Assembly (NCBI RefSeq): GCF_013184805.1
Contig: NZ_JAATNG010000001.1
Span: 620,001 to 684,000, forward strand
Direction: 5' to 3'
DNA: 64,000 nt
Source: Pseudoruegeria sp. HB172150
GTDB taxonomy: Bacteria > Pseudomonadota > Alphaproteobacteria > Rhodobacterales > Rhodobacteraceae
Shown: in pieces, positions 35,126 through 43,874 of the stretch
Numbering within the stretch: the stretch's first letter is position 1
Layout of the letters: every line of letters starts with the position of its first letter
Translations under genes and position numbers: made by a program
The notes under the pieces: generated by a model
Told to the model about the DNA's origin: nothing
Database searches by the model: none
The model's input: only the letters and a program-made list of their open reading frames with translations

Positions 35126-35755
35126 ATGTGGCTACCGGATGATCCGCTGATCGCGGCGGAATTGACTCGTCTGCGTGCGGCTTCGGAAGAGGCGCGGGCG
35201 GCGCGTAAGGCACGGGGCGGGTTCCGTCCGCAGGACATGAGCGACAATATCGTGCGCATGGGGACGGAATTCCTGGCGCTGTCGCCGGAGGAGGGGGAGC
35301 TGGTCTACATGCTGGCCCGCTCCGCCGGGGCGCAGAACGTTGTGGAATTTGGCGCGTCCTTCGGGATTTCGGCGATGTATTTCGCGGCGGCGATGTGGAA
35401 GACGGGCGGGCATTTCACCACGACGGAGGTACATCCGGACAAATGCGCGGCGCTGCACGAAACCTTCAGGCGCGCGGGCGTGGAGGATTGCGTGACGCTG
35501 CTGGAAGGCGATGCGCGGGAGACACTGAAGGGTGTCGAGGGGCCGGTGGATTTCGTGCTGCTGGACGGCTGGAAGGGGATGTACCTGACGGTGCTGGAGA
35601 TCCTGAAGCCGAAGCTGAAGCCGGGGGCGATGGTTCTGTCGGACAACCTGAGCCTTGCGTCGACGAAGGACTATTTCGATGCGGTGAGCGATCCGGCCTC
35701 GGGCTTTCTGACGCAGCGCTGCGGGGATATGGGGCTGAGCCTGTACCTGGGGTGA
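35126..35755 (+). CDS. Class I SAM-dependent O-methyltransferase
   Basis: 209 residues. The SAM-binding motif I is NVVEFGASFGISAMYFAAAM, followed by acidic ETD-like TTEVHPDKCAAL and the motif DFVLLDGWKGMYLTVLEILKPKLKPGAMVLSDN, typical of the catechol O-methyltransferase/CCoA-OMT-like group. The substrate is unknown. It follows phoH by 31 bp and is probably co-transcribed. Confidence 0.82.
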   Translation: MWLPDDPLIAAELTRLRAASEEARAARKARGGFRPQDMSDNIVRMGTEFLALSPEEGELVYMLARSAGAQNVVEFGASFGISAMYFAAAMWKTGGHFTTTEVHPDKCAALHETFRRAGVEDCVTLLEGDARETLKGVEGPVDFVLLDGWKGMYLTVLEILKPKLKPGAMVLSDNLSLASTKDYFDAVSDPASGFLTQRCGDMGLSLYLG

Positions 35756-35820
35756 CGACGGGTCGCGGCTCGCCCTCGGACGGAGGCGGGTTAGGTATCG
35801 GGTGACTCGGAGGGCCGGCC

Positions 35821-36741
35821 ATGGGGCATCATCATCACCATCATCATCACCATGTCGACCCGGAGGCGGGCGACCGGCGGATGTGGCTGGCCATCGCGGT
35901 CAATTTCGGGCTGACGCTGGCGCAGATCGCCGGCGGTATCCTGGCGGGGTCGCTGGCGCTGATCGCGGATGCGCTGCACAACCTGTCCGACGCGGTGTCG
36001 CTGGTGATCGCATTCGCCGCGCGCAAGATCGCGCGTCGGCCAGCGGATGCGGAGATGACCTTCGGCTATGGCCGGGCCGAGGTGATCGCGGCGCTGATCA
36101 ACTACACGACGCTGATCCTGCTGGCGCTGTATCTGGGCTACGAGGCGATTCTGCGGTTCCTCGATCCGCAGCCGGTGGAGGGCTGGGTCGTGGTGATCAT
36201 CGCGGCCATCGCGCTGATCGTGGATGCGGTGACGGCGCTGCTGACCTACGCGATGTCGAAGAACAGCGTGAACATCCGGGCGGCGTTCCTGCACAATCTG
36301 GCGGATGCGCTGGGTTCGGTGGCTGTGATCGTCGCGGGGACGCTGATCCTGCTGTACGACTGGCGGCTGATCGACCCGGCGGTGACGTTGCTGATCGCGG
36401 GGTACATCCTGTGGATGGCCTTTGCCGAGATCGGCGGGGTGATCCGCATCCTGATGCAGGCGTCGCCGCCGGGGATCGATTCGCGCGAGGTGGTCGAGGC
36501 GCTGCGCGGTGTCGACGGCGTGCGGGGCGTGCATCACGCGCATCTGTGGCAGATGGAGGAGCATGCCGCGGCGCTGGAGGCGCATGTGGTGCTGGAGGAA
36601 GGTCGCTGGGGCGAGGCGGACGCGATCAAGGACCGCATCAAGGACGTGCTGAAAAGCCGGTTCGAGGTGGGGCATTCGACGCTGGAGCTGGAATGCGCGC
36701 GGCACGCCTGCGATGGCGCGCCGGTGATTGGTCACGCCTAG
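35821..36741 (+). CDS. Cation diffusion facilitator metal exporter with nine-histidine N-terminus
   Basis: 306-residue CDF transporter exporting Zn2+ or a related divalent metal against protons. Six helices; the transport-site HxxxD appears in ALHNLSDAVSL and again in FLHNLADALGS. The cytoplasmic C-terminal domain is VEALRGVDGVRGVHHAHLWQMEEH. The N-terminus is MG followed by nine consecutive histidines (35827-35853), a natural poly-His metal sponge. The stop codon falls in the left end of a palindromic repeat. GGAGGGCCGGCC precedes the ATG. Confidence 0.9.
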   Translation: MGHHHHHHHHHVDPEAGDRRMWLAIAVNFGLTLAQIAGGILAGSLALIADALHNLSDAVSLVIAFAARKIARRPADAEMTFGYGRAEVIAALINYTTLILLALYLGYEAILRFLDPQPVEGWVVVIIAAIALIVDAVTALLTYAMSKNSVNIRAAFLHNLADALGSVAVIVAGTLILLYDWRLIDPAVTLLIAGYILWMAFAEIGGVIRILMQASPPGIDSREVVEALRGVDGVRGVHHAHLWQMEEHAAALEAHVVLEEGRWGEADAIKDRIKDVLKSRFEVGHSTLELECARHACDGAPVIGHA

Positions 36742-36844
36742 AGCGTTGTCGATTTATTCTGGATCACGCAACGCTGCCTGAAATCAGAGATTTCAACGCA
36801 TTGCGGGATGCGGTCTGTTTCAGGTTAAGATCGAAACGCTTTAG
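36738..36844. repeat. Imperfect inverted-repeat element (about 107 bp)
   Basis: The ends CTAGAGCGTTGTCGAT (36738 onward) and, in reverse complement, CTAAAGCGTTTCGATC (from 36844 leftward) are imperfect inverted copies. Internally there are TGAAATC-AGA-GATTTCA (36779-36795) and GCGTTG...CAACGC. The layout resembles non-autonomous dispersed palindromic repeats found in many alphaproteobacteria. Both flanking stop codons (CDF gene TAG; 33-residue ORF TAA) lie within its ends. Confidence 0.6.
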
Positions 36845-36942
36845 CTGGCGACGAGGCGGAGCTGCGGGGCCGGGCGGCGGGCGCGCTGCGGGAAGTAATA
36901 CATCTGCAGGCAGTTGCGGCGGAACATGACGGTGAAATGCAT
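36841..36942 (-). CDS. Candidate 33-residue peptide
   Basis: Starts ATG 36942 with GGAGACCCGCA just upstream and reads MHFTVMFRRNCLQMYYFPQ, then an Arg/Pro-rich end finishing RLVAS. One cysteine, several aromatic residues and net positive charge. It is the only minus-strand frame in this gap with a convincing ribosome-binding site. It could be a real small protein, a leader peptide, or chance. Function unknown. Confidence 0.45.
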   Translation of the reverse strand: MHFTVMFRRNCLQMYYFPQRARRPAPQLRLVAS

Positions 36943-37158
36943 TGCGGGTCTCCTTGCTGGTGCCTCGATCCTGGCCCGGCGGGGAGCTGTCGTTCAAAAA
37001 CAGCCGGGTGTTATCGGATAGCAATCGCCTCGGGACGGTTTCACTTCGGTCTTCTGATGATCTCCTGATTTCATGCGCGTGTGTCGATCAAAGGACCGAA
37101 CGCGTTCATTTTGTTGGCGAGGACTGGACAATTGCGGCGGGATCGGATGCATGGCGCC

Positions 37159-37638
37159 ATGACGGTCGATGTCGTGATCGAGGCCCCCGAATGGGAGGCG
37201 CTGGGGCTGGAGGCACTGGCTTCGCGGGCGGCGGCGGCGGCGCTGGCGCACCTTGGGCTGGAGCCGGAAGATTTCGAGACGGCTCTGTTGGGCTGCGACG
37301 ACGACCGGATCGCGGTGCTGAACGAGGCGTTCCGGGGCAAGCCGACGCCAACGAACGTGCTGAGCTGGCCGTCCGAGGAACGGGCGGCGGAGGTGGCGGG
37401 CGAACGGCCCGAATTGCCCGCGCCGGGCGAGCTGGGAGACGTCGCGATTGCCTGGGGTGTCTGTGAGCGGGAAGCCGCCGAAGCGGGCAAGCCCGTGGCC
37501 GATCACGTCACGCATCTGATCGTTCATGGAATTTTGCATTTACTCGGTTACGATCACGAAGATGACGCCGATGCCGCACTGATGGAACGGACTGAGGCCG
37601 AGATACTTGCAACCCTGGGTCTTCCGGACCCATATTAG
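37159..37638 (+). CDS. ybeY: Endoribonuclease YbeY (rRNA maturation)
   Basis: 159 residues from ATG 37159 (MTVDVV); an in-frame ATG at 37147 is also possible and lies nearer GCGGGATCGG. The zinc motif is complete: HLIVHGILHLLGYDHEDD (H-G-x-L-H-L-x-G-Y-D-H). RGKPTPTNVLSWP is the other signature. YbeY processes 16S rRNA 3' ends and takes part in ribosome quality control with PhoH-like partners. Confidence 0.94.
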   Translation: MTVDVVIEAPEWEALGLEALASRAAAAALAHLGLEPEDFETALLGCDDDRIAVLNEAFRGKPTPTNVLSWPSEERAAEVAGERPELPAPGELGDVAIAWGVCEREAAEAGKPVADHVTHLIVHGILHLLGYDHEDDADAALMERTEAEILATLGLPDPY

Positions 37639-37680
37639 CGTCGCGGGTCCATAGGAGGCCCGTGTTTTTGGAAAGGAACG

Positions 37681-38580
37681 ATGGGCGACTCGGATAGCGG
37701 GTCCTCTAGCGCGGCGCAGAGCGCGCAGGATCATAGTAACGACGGGTATCGTGGGCTGTTTGCCCGATTGAAAGATGCCTTCTCCAACGGTTCGGGCGAG
37801 ACCGAGCCGGACCATTCCACAGACACCCATGTTCAGGTGAACGGAACCTCGCAGGCAGGCGCCTCGCTGGGGCTTCTCAACCTGCGGCGGATGCGGGTGG
37901 AGGACGTGGCGATCCCGAAGGTGGAGATCGTGGCGGTTCCGGTGGAGATCACCAAGGAAGAGCTGGTCAAGGTGTTCCGCGAAAGCGGGCTGACCCGGCT
38001 GCCTGTCTACAAGGGCACGCTGGATACGCCGCTGGGCATGGTGCACCTGAAGGACTTTGCGCTGACGCACGGGTTCAACGGCGGCGGCGGGCGGTTCAAC
38101 CTGCGCAAGATGCTGCGGCCGCTACTGTTCGCGCCGCCGTCGATGCCGATCGGGGTGCTGCTTCAGAAGATGCAGACGCAGCGGATGCACCTTGCGCTGG
38201 TGATCGACGAATATGGCGGGGTCGACGGGCTGGTTTCCATCGAGGACCTGATCGAACAGGTCATCGGCGAGATCGAGGACGAGCACGACATCGACGAGGA
38301 CAATTACTGGGTGCTGGAAAAGCCCGGCACCTATCTTGTCCAGGCGAAGGCGCCGCTCGAGGAGTTCGAGGACGAGATCGGTATCAAGCTGGCCGACGAA
38401 GAGGATCAGGAAGAGATCGACACGCTGGGCGGGCTGGTCTTTATGCTGTGCGGCCGGGTTCCGGCACGCGGCGAGATGATCCCGCATCCCGCCGGGGTGG
38501 AATTCGTGGTCGTCGATGCGGACCCGCGGCGGATCAAGCGGCTGCGGGTGCGGCTGCCGCAGGAAACGCGTGACAACTAG
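37681..38580 (+). CDS. corC: CBS-domain CorC/TlyC-like protein
   Basis: 299 residues. Two CBS repeats (MRVEDVAIPKVEIVAV...TRLPVYKGTLDTPLGMVHLKDF and MPIGVLLQKMQTQRMHLALVIDEYGGVDGLVSIEDLIEQVIGEI) and a C-terminal CorC/HlyC transporter-associated domain are visible. There is no transmembrane helix. CorC-type proteins bind adenine nucleotides and are linked to Mg2+/Co2+ tolerance. Placed between ybeY and lnt as in most proteobacteria; the end overlaps lnt. Confidence 0.92.
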   Translation: MGDSDSGSSSAAQSAQDHSNDGYRGLFARLKDAFSNGSGETEPDHSTDTHVQVNGTSQAGASLGLLNLRRMRVEDVAIPKVEIVAVPVEITKEELVKVFRESGLTRLPVYKGTLDTPLGMVHLKDFALTHGFNGGGGRFNLRKMLRPLLFAPPSMPIGVLLQKMQTQRMHLALVIDEYGGVDGLVSIEDLIEQVIGEIEDEHDIDEDNYWVLEKPGTYLVQAKAPLEEFEDEIGIKLADEEDQEEIDTLGGLVFMLCGRVPARGEMIPHPAGVEFVVVDADPRRIKRLRVRLPQETRDN

Positions 38581-40093
38581 CGCGCTGCCGGCCCGGTTCG
38601 GACGTCGTTCGATGCCGCTGGCCGCGCTGTTCGGTGTGCTGGCGGCGCTGGGGCAGGCCCCGGTGTCGCTGCCCTGGGCGACGCTGGCCGGGCTGGCGCT
38701 GGTCTATCCGCTGTTCGCGCTGGCGGCGCGATCGAAGGGCGCGGCGTGGATCGGCTGGGCGTTCGGCGTGGGGTATTTCGCGGCGACGCTGTTCTGGATC
38801 GTCGAGCCGTTCTTTGTCGACGCGGCGCATGACGGCTGGATGGCGCCCTTCGCGCTTGTGTTCATGGCGGGTGGCTTTGCGCTGTTCTGGGCCGGGGCCT
38901 TTGCGCTGGCGCATTGGGTCGGATCGGGGCGCTGGGGGCGGGCGGTGGCCTTTGCCGCGGCGCTGGCGCTGGTGGAACTGGCGCGGTCCTACATCCTGAC
39001 CGGATTTCCCTGGGCGCTGGTCGGCCATGCCTGGGTCGGCTGGGCGCCGATGCAGCTTGCCGCCTTTGTCGGGCCGGTTGGGCTTAGTTTCCTGACGGTA
39101 CTGTGTGCGGCGCTGGCGGCGGCGGCGTGGCCATCGTGGCGGCGTATCGTGCTGGTGCTGCTGCCCTTCGTGGCGCTTTACGGCTTGGGCGTGTGGCAGG
39201 GGGCGCGGCACCTGGCGGAGCCGCTGGGGCCGGTGGTGCGGCTGGTGCAGCCGAACGCGGCGCAGCACCTGAAATGGGATCCGGACCATGCGCGGCTGTT
39301 CTTTCAGCGGGCGCGGGAGTTCACCGCCGCCGGTGAAGATGGCCGTCCGGACCTGATCATCTGGCCGGAGACGGCGATTCCAGTGCTGCTGGAGCAGGCG
39401 GAGGTGTGGCTGGAACTGATCCACGAATCCGCCGGCGTTGTTCCGGTGATCTTGGGGATCCAGCGGACCGAGGGCGACGACGCCTTCAACAGCCTGATCG
39501 TGCTGGACGAGAACGGCGAGGTCTCGGACCTATACGACAAGTATCACCTGGTGCCGTTCGGGGAGTACATGCCGCTGGACCGGGTTCTGGACCGGGCCGG
39601 GACGACGCTGTTCGGTGTCGGGACCGGGCGCGGCTACAGTGCGGGGCCGGGGCCGGAGATGCTGGAGCTGGGGGCGCTGGGCCGGGTGCTGCCGCTGATC
39701 TGTTACGAGGCGATCTTTCCGCAGGATGTGGCCGCCGCGCCGGAACGGCCCGACTGGCTATTGCAGATCACCAATGACGCGTGGTTCGGTGCAATCTCGG
39801 GCCCGTACCAGCACCTCGCGCAGGCGCGGCTGCGGGCGGTGGAGCAGGGGCTGCCGATGGTGCGTGCGGCGAATACCGGGGTGTCGGCTGTGATCGATGC
39901 GCGGGGCAACGTGCTGCAGTCGCTGCCGCTGAACGAGGCGGGCTGGGTGGATGCGCCGTTGCCGCCCGCTTTGCCGCCGACTATTTACGCGAAGACGGGT
40001 GATTGGCCCGTGGCGGGGCTATTGTTCGTGCTGCTGATCGGTCTTTTCCTGCGGCGCAGCAATTCTGTTGACGAAATCGCTGCGTCCCGATAA
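38570..40093 (+). CDS. lnt: Apolipoprotein N-acyltransferase
   Basis: 507 residues from GTG 38570 (AGGAAACGC upstream; 11-bp overlap with corC); ATG 38612 is an alternative. Six to seven N-terminal helices precede a nitrilase-like periplasmic domain with the catalytic triad E267 (WPETAIP), K324 (YDKYHLVPFGEYMPL) and C378 (ICYEAIFP). Lnt adds the third acyl chain to lipoproteins, which the LolCD machine encoded at 13.6-15.6 kb then exports. Confidence 0.95.
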   Translation: MTTSALPARFGRRSMPLAALFGVLAALGQAPVSLPWATLAGLALVYPLFALAARSKGAAWIGWAFGVGYFAATLFWIVEPFFVDAAHDGWMAPFALVFMAGGFALFWAGAFALAHWVGSGRWGRAVAFAAALALVELARSYILTGFPWALVGHAWVGWAPMQLAAFVGPVGLSFLTVLCAALAAAAWPSWRRIVLVLLPFVALYGLGVWQGARHLAEPLGPVVRLVQPNAAQHLKWDPDHARLFFQRAREFTAAGEDGRPDLIIWPETAIPVLLEQAEVWLELIHESAGVVPVILGIQRTEGDDAFNSLIVLDENGEVSDLYDKYHLVPFGEYMPLDRVLDRAGTTLFGVGTGRGYSAGPGPEMLELGALGRVLPLICYEAIFPQDVAAAPERPDWLLQITNDAWFGAISGPYQHLAQARLRAVEQGLPMVRAANTGVSAVIDARGNVLQSLPLNEAGWVDAPLPPALPPTIYAKTGDWPVAGLLFVLLIGLFLRRSNSVDEIAASR

Positions 40094-40106
40094 CGCAGTC
40101 GAACGT

Positions 40107-40156
40107 GCCGCCACAACGGCTTCCTGGCGTGGTCGGCCCAAAACCCTAATGGAGCA
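40107..40156 (+). promoter_or_regulatory. SAM/SAH riboswitch controlling metK
   Basis: The stem GCCG-CCAC (40107-40114) pairs with GTGG-T-CGGC (40129-40137, one bulged T) around AACGGCTTCCTGGC. The GCTTCC in the loop (40119-40124) can pair with GGAGC (40151-40155), which is the ribosome-binding site of metK, 5 nt before the ATG. The consensus ACAACGGCTTCCTGGCGTG...TGGAGCA is that of the SAM/SAH class known upstream of metK in Rhodobacterales. Ligand binding should form the pseudoknot and block translation. Confidence 0.93.
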
Positions 40157-40159
40157 CTC

Positions 40160-41329
40160 ATGTCCAGAGATAACTATATTTTTACCTCCGAATCCGTTTC
40201 GGAGGGTCACCCCGATAAGGTCTGTGACCGGATTTCGGATGCAGTCCTCGATGCATTTCTAGGCGCGGATCCCTATTCCCGCGTCGCATGTGAGACATTT
40301 GCAACGACAGATCGCGTGGTCATCGGCGGCGAAGTCCGCGGGCCGGGCGATATCATTCGCAGCGTTGAACAAATCGCACGCGATTGCGTGAAGGATATCG
40401 GCTACGAGCAGGAAGGCTTTCACTGGGCCAACATGAAGGTGGACAGCTACCTGCATGCCCAGTCGGCCGATATCGCGCAGGGCGTCGATGCCAGCGGCAA
40501 CAAGGACGAGGGCGCGGGCGACCAGGGTATCATGTTCGGTTACGCGACCGACGAGACCCCGGAACTGATGCCGGCGCCGATCCTTTATTCGCACGCGATC
40601 CTGAAAAAGCTGGCCGAGGTGCGCAAGAACGGCACCGAGCCGAAGCTGGGGCCGGATGCGAAATCGCAGCTGACGGTGAAATACGAAGGCGGCAAGCCGG
40701 TTGGCGTGACGTCGATCGTGCTGTCGACGCAGCACCTCGACCCGTCGCTGACCTCGGAAGACGTCAAGGCGCTCGTGTCGCCTTACATCTACGACATCCT
40801 GCCGGATGGCTGGGTGCTGCCCGACTCCGAGTGGCATGTGAATCCGACCGGCAAGTTCGTGATCGGCGGGCCGGACGGCGACGCCGGGCTGACCGGACGC
40901 AAGATCATCGTCGACACCTATGGTGGTGCTGCCCCGCATGGCGGCGGCGCGTTTTCCGGCAAGGACCCGACCAAGGTGGACCGCTCGGCGGCCTACGCGG
41001 CGCGGTACCTGGCGAAGAACGTGGTCGCCTCGGGCATGGCGAAACGCTGCACCCTGCAGCTGTCCTATGCCATCGGCGTGGCAAAGCCGCTGTCGATCTA
41101 TGTCGACACCCACGGCACCTGCGACGGCGTGACCGATGCCGAGATCGAACAGGCGGTGGGCAAGGTCATGGACCTGACCCCGCGCGGTATCCGCGAGCAT
41201 CTGCAGATGAACCGCCCGATCTACCAGCGTACCGCGGCCTACGGCCATTTCGGGCGCACGCCCGAAGAGGACGGCGGCTTCTCGTGGGAGAAGACGGATC
41301 TGGCCGAGGCGCTGAAGAAGGCCGTGTAA
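40160..41329 (+). CDS. metK: S-adenosylmethionine synthetase
   Basis: 389 residues making SAM from methionine and ATP. Signatures [27 protein letters not shown] at the N-terminus, [15 protein letters not shown], and [23 protein letters not shown]. Translation is predicted to be controlled by the SAM/SAH riboswitch directly upstream. A strong terminator follows. Confidence 0.98.
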   Translation: MSRDNYIFTSESVSEGHPDKVCDRISDAVLDAFLGADPYSRVACETFATTDRVVIGGEVRGPGDIIRSVEQIARDCVKDIGYEQEGFHWANMKVDSYLHAQSADIAQGVDASGNKDEGAGDQGIMFGYATDETPELMPAPILYSHAILKKLAEVRKNGTEPKLGPDAKSQLTVKYEGGKPVGVTSIVLSTQHLDPSLTSEDVKALVSPYIYDILPDGWVLPDSEWHVNPTGKFVIGGPDGDAGLTGRKIIVDTYGGAAPHGGGAFSGKDPTKVDRSAAYAARYLAKNVVASGMAKRCTLQLSYAIGVAKPLSIYVDTHGTCDGVTDAEIEQAVGKVMDLTPRGIREHLQMNRPIYQRTAAYGHFGRTPEEDGGFSWEKTDLAEALKKAV

Positions 41330-41355
41330 GCGCGGCCTTCCTGCAAGGCGATACA

Positions 41356-41385
41356 GGCGACGCTCTGCCGGAGCGTCGCCTTTTT
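41356..41385 (+). terminator. Rho-independent terminator of metK
   Basis: GGCGACGCTC (41356-41365), TGCCG loop, GAGCGTCGCC (41371-41380), then TTTTT. Confidence 0.92.
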
Positions 41386-41513
41386 CGTTTCGGGCAGTCT
41401 ACGATCTGGCGGTCGCTTCCTGCTTGGGGCTGGCCGAAGTTGCTGCGGGAGGCACCGACGGGGGTACGGGGCTGACGGGCTGGATAAAACCCCGGCGGCG
41501 CGTGCCGAGTAGC

Positions 41514-42320
41514 TCAGACAGCCCCGGCGATGACCCAGACGCCCCAGGCGATCAGGACGGCGCCGGCGACCCGCGACAGCGGGCGGCCGAAGGGCGTGAG
41601 CTTTTCCAGTGCCACGAACGCGGCAAGGCCGACGATCCAGTAGAGGTTCATGATACCGCCGACGAAGAGCAGCGCCATCAGGAACCAGCAGCAGCCGAGA
41701 CAATAGGCGCCGTGTTCGAGCCCCATCACGAATGCGCCGGATGCACCCGGGCGGCGGCGCCTGGTCAGGAAATCGGCGGGCGAGCGGCAATGGGCGAGAC
41801 AGGTATCCTTCCACGGTGTGAACTGGAAGGCGCCGGCGGCGATCAGGACGAGTGCGCCGGGGATCGTGTCGATCAGCGTCATCATCGTCGCTGAAACGAT
41901 GCCCGCCGCCTCCAGCGCCCATTGCGCGAAGGCCGCGAGCAGACTGAAGCCTGCCCAGGCGGCGAGGTATCCGCCGAGAAACGCAGCGGCGATGGCGGGC
42001 ACACGCGCCGCCTGCGCCGTCTGCCGGAGCAGGGCGGCATAGAGCAGGATGACCGGCGCGACGCTGGGCAGCATCATCGCGATCATCATCACCCACCACA
42101 TCAGGAAGACGAGGACCGCGTAGCCGAAGCCCCACGCGCCGGGTTCGCGCATCCCGGGCATGTCGCGCATGCCCGCCATCCGCGTCATTTCCACCGCCGT
42201 CATGTTCATGCCGATGCCATAGACCGTGTAGAGCCCGGCCAGCAGGAACAGTGCGCCCATGGCGCAGATCAGCAGTGTGCGGTCGCGCCGAAGCGCGGTT
42301 TCCACCAGCCCCCGGGTCAT
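41514..42320 (-). CDS. DUF2182 integral membrane protein (predicted metal-binding)
   Basis: 268 residues with about six to seven helices. The methionine-rich MTRMAGMRDMPGMREPG loop and WWVMMIAMMLPSVAPVILLY are the family hallmark. HCRSPADF and HGAYCLGCCWFLMALLFVGGIMNLYW hold conserved Cys/His. DUF2182 proteins are described as putative metal-binding membrane proteins of unknown role. The upstream partner, 4 bp away, is a DUF1326 protein. Confidence 0.87.
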   Translation of the reverse strand: MTRGLVETALRRDRTLLICAMGALFLLAGLYTVYGIGMNMTAVEMTRMAGMRDMPGMREPGAWGFGYAVLVFLMWWVMMIAMMLPSVAPVILLYAALLRQTAQAARVPAIAAAFLGGYLAAWAGFSLLAAFAQWALEAAGIVSATMMTLIDTIPGALVLIAAGAFQFTPWKDTCLAHCRSPADFLTRRRRPGASGAFVMGLEHGAYCLGCCWFLMALLFVGGIMNLYWIVGLAAFVALEKLTPFGRPLSRVAGAVLIAWGVWVIAGAV

Positions 42321-42324
42321 GCGG

Positions 42325-42963
42325 TCAGGCGGCTTCCAGCACGCCCTTGCCGGAAAGGTGCAGCTCGGCGAACTGGCCGTAGCTGCTGTCGAGGCCGCTG
42401 AGGTCGATCTCGCCGCTGGAACGTGTGCTGGCGGATCCGATCTCGGCGATGCGGTATTCGAAGCCGTTGGGCAGGTCGATGCGGGCCCGGTGCTCGGCGC
42501 CGGTCACAGGGTTGCGGATCGGTTCGGCGGTCATCTCGAAAATGTCGCCGACGGTGCCCTTGCCGGTGCGCGCCTCTATGTCGAGGTCGAAGCCGATCGG
42601 TGCGCGGATCGTTTCGAGCCGGTTCGGCGACATGGCGGCAAAGACCCACCACATGGTCGCCATATCGTCGGTATCCTCGCCGAGCATGATCTTTTCCATC
42701 GCCTGGGCCTGCGCGTCGGTCGCCTTGTCGTCGATGAAGAGCTGCATGGTGCCGCCGCCCTCGTGGACCGGGCCGTCCCAGGTGTAGTTGGAGGCGGTGT
42801 AGAGGCCGTCGAGCTTTACGCCGCCGTAGTGGCCCTTGTTTATCTCGAAGATGACTGCCGCGCGGCAATGGCCGTGTGTCGGCAATGCGTTGAACTGGCA
42901 GCCGCAGCCATAGCTGCAGTTACAATTGACCATCTCGCGGCCATGGATTTCCCAATCGGTCAT
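42325..42963 (-). CDS. DUF1326 protein
   Basis: 212 residues, soluble. The N-terminal cysteine cluster MVNCNCSYGCGCQFNALPTHGHCRA suggests metal binding. GGVKLDGLYTASNYTWDGPVHEGGG and NGFEYRIAEIGSASTRSSGEI are typical of DUF1326. It almost certainly works with the DUF2182 protein 4 bp downstream. ATG 42963 follows GGGGGAC. Confidence 0.87.
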   Translation of the reverse strand: MTDWEIHGREMVNCNCSYGCGCQFNALPTHGHCRAAVIFEINKGHYGGVKLDGLYTASNYTWDGPVHEGGGTMQLFIDDKATDAQAQAMEKIMLGEDTDDMATMWWVFAAMSPNRLETIRAPIGFDLDIEARTGKGTVGDIFEMTAEPIRNPVTGAEHRARIDLPNGFEYRIAEIGSASTRSSGEIDLSGLDSSYGQFAELHLSGKGVLEAA

Positions 42964-43130
42964 AACTGTCCCCCACCATGTCGAATAATCGACTTTACGC
43001 TAACGTTGGGTAAGGTATCACGATTCGGCGTTGTCCCGAACGGAATACCGGTTTTCCGCCCGGACTCGCGTGGTTTGTGCCTGTTTCGTGGGCTTGACCG
43101 GGGAAATCGAACCTGCCAGTTCCCGCGCCG

Positions 43131-43841
43131 ATGAGCGAAACCAAGCACCCGAAAGCGCCGTGGCGCAATTTCTACGGGCGGCGGCACGGCAAGACATTGC
43201 GGCCGGCGCAGCAGGAATACCTTGAGGAAGATCTGGCGGCGCTGAGCCCCGGGCCGGTGGACTGGGACGTGAACCCGGAGCGCACGGCGCTGGACGTGGA
43301 GGCTCTGTTCGGCGGGCGCGAGCTGTGGCTGGAGATCGGGTTCGGCGGCGGCGAGCACATGGTGCATCAGGCGGCGACGCATGCGGATGTCGGGATCATC
43401 GGCTGCGAGCCGTTCATTAACGGCGTGGCGATGCTGCTGGGCAAGATCCGCGAGGCGGAAGTAGAGAACATCCGTATTCACCCGGGCGACGTGCGCGACC
43501 TGTTCGACGTGCTGCCGGAAGCCTCGGTGGCGAAGGCGTTTCTGCTCTATCCCGATCCGTGGCCGAAGAAGCGGCATCACCGGCGGCGTTTCGTGACGCC
43601 GGAGCATCTAGAGCCGCTGGCGCGGGTGCAGAAGCCGGGGGCGGAATTCCGGGTGGCGACGGATATCCCGGATTACGTGCGACAGACGCTGGAGCAGGTG
43701 CCGCAGTTCGGGTTCGAGTGGACCGCCGAGCGGGCGGCGGACTGGCGGGAGCCGTGGGACGACTGGTATTCGACCCGCTACGAGCAGAAGGCGCTGCGCG
43801 AGGGGCGGGTGCCGCATTACCTGACGTTTCGGAGAATGTGA
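43131..43841 (+). CDS. trmB: tRNA (guanine-N7-)-methyltransferase
   Basis: 236 residues methylating G46 of tRNAs. SAM site LWLEIGFGGGEHMVHQA, then IIGCEPFINGVAMLL, and the TrmB signature FLLYPDPWPKKRHHRRRFV. Normal length. A hairpin with TCCTCGG/CCGAGGA follows and overlaps the next ribosome-binding site. Confidence 0.95.
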   Translation: MSETKHPKAPWRNFYGRRHGKTLRPAQQEYLEEDLAALSPGPVDWDVNPERTALDVEALFGGRELWLEIGFGGGEHMVHQAATHADVGIIGCEPFINGVAMLLGKIREAEVENIRIHPGDVRDLFDVLPEASVAKAFLLYPDPWPKKRHHRRRFVTPEHLEPLARVQKPGAEFRVATDIPDYVRQTLEQVPQFGFEWTAERAADWREPWDDWYSTRYEQKALREGRVPHYLTFRRM

Positions 43842-43843
43842 TA

Positions 43844-43867
43844 TCCTCGGGTCATTCTAACCGAGGA
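43844..43867 (+). promoter_or_regulatory. Hairpin masking the amidohydrolase ribosome-binding site
   Basis: TCCTCGG (43844-43850) pairs with CCGAGGA (43861-43867), whose AGGA is the Shine-Dalgarno of the gene starting at 43875. It could limit translation or mark the end of the trmB transcript. Regulation is inferred. Confidence 0.4.
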
Positions 43868-43874
43868 TTTAGCA

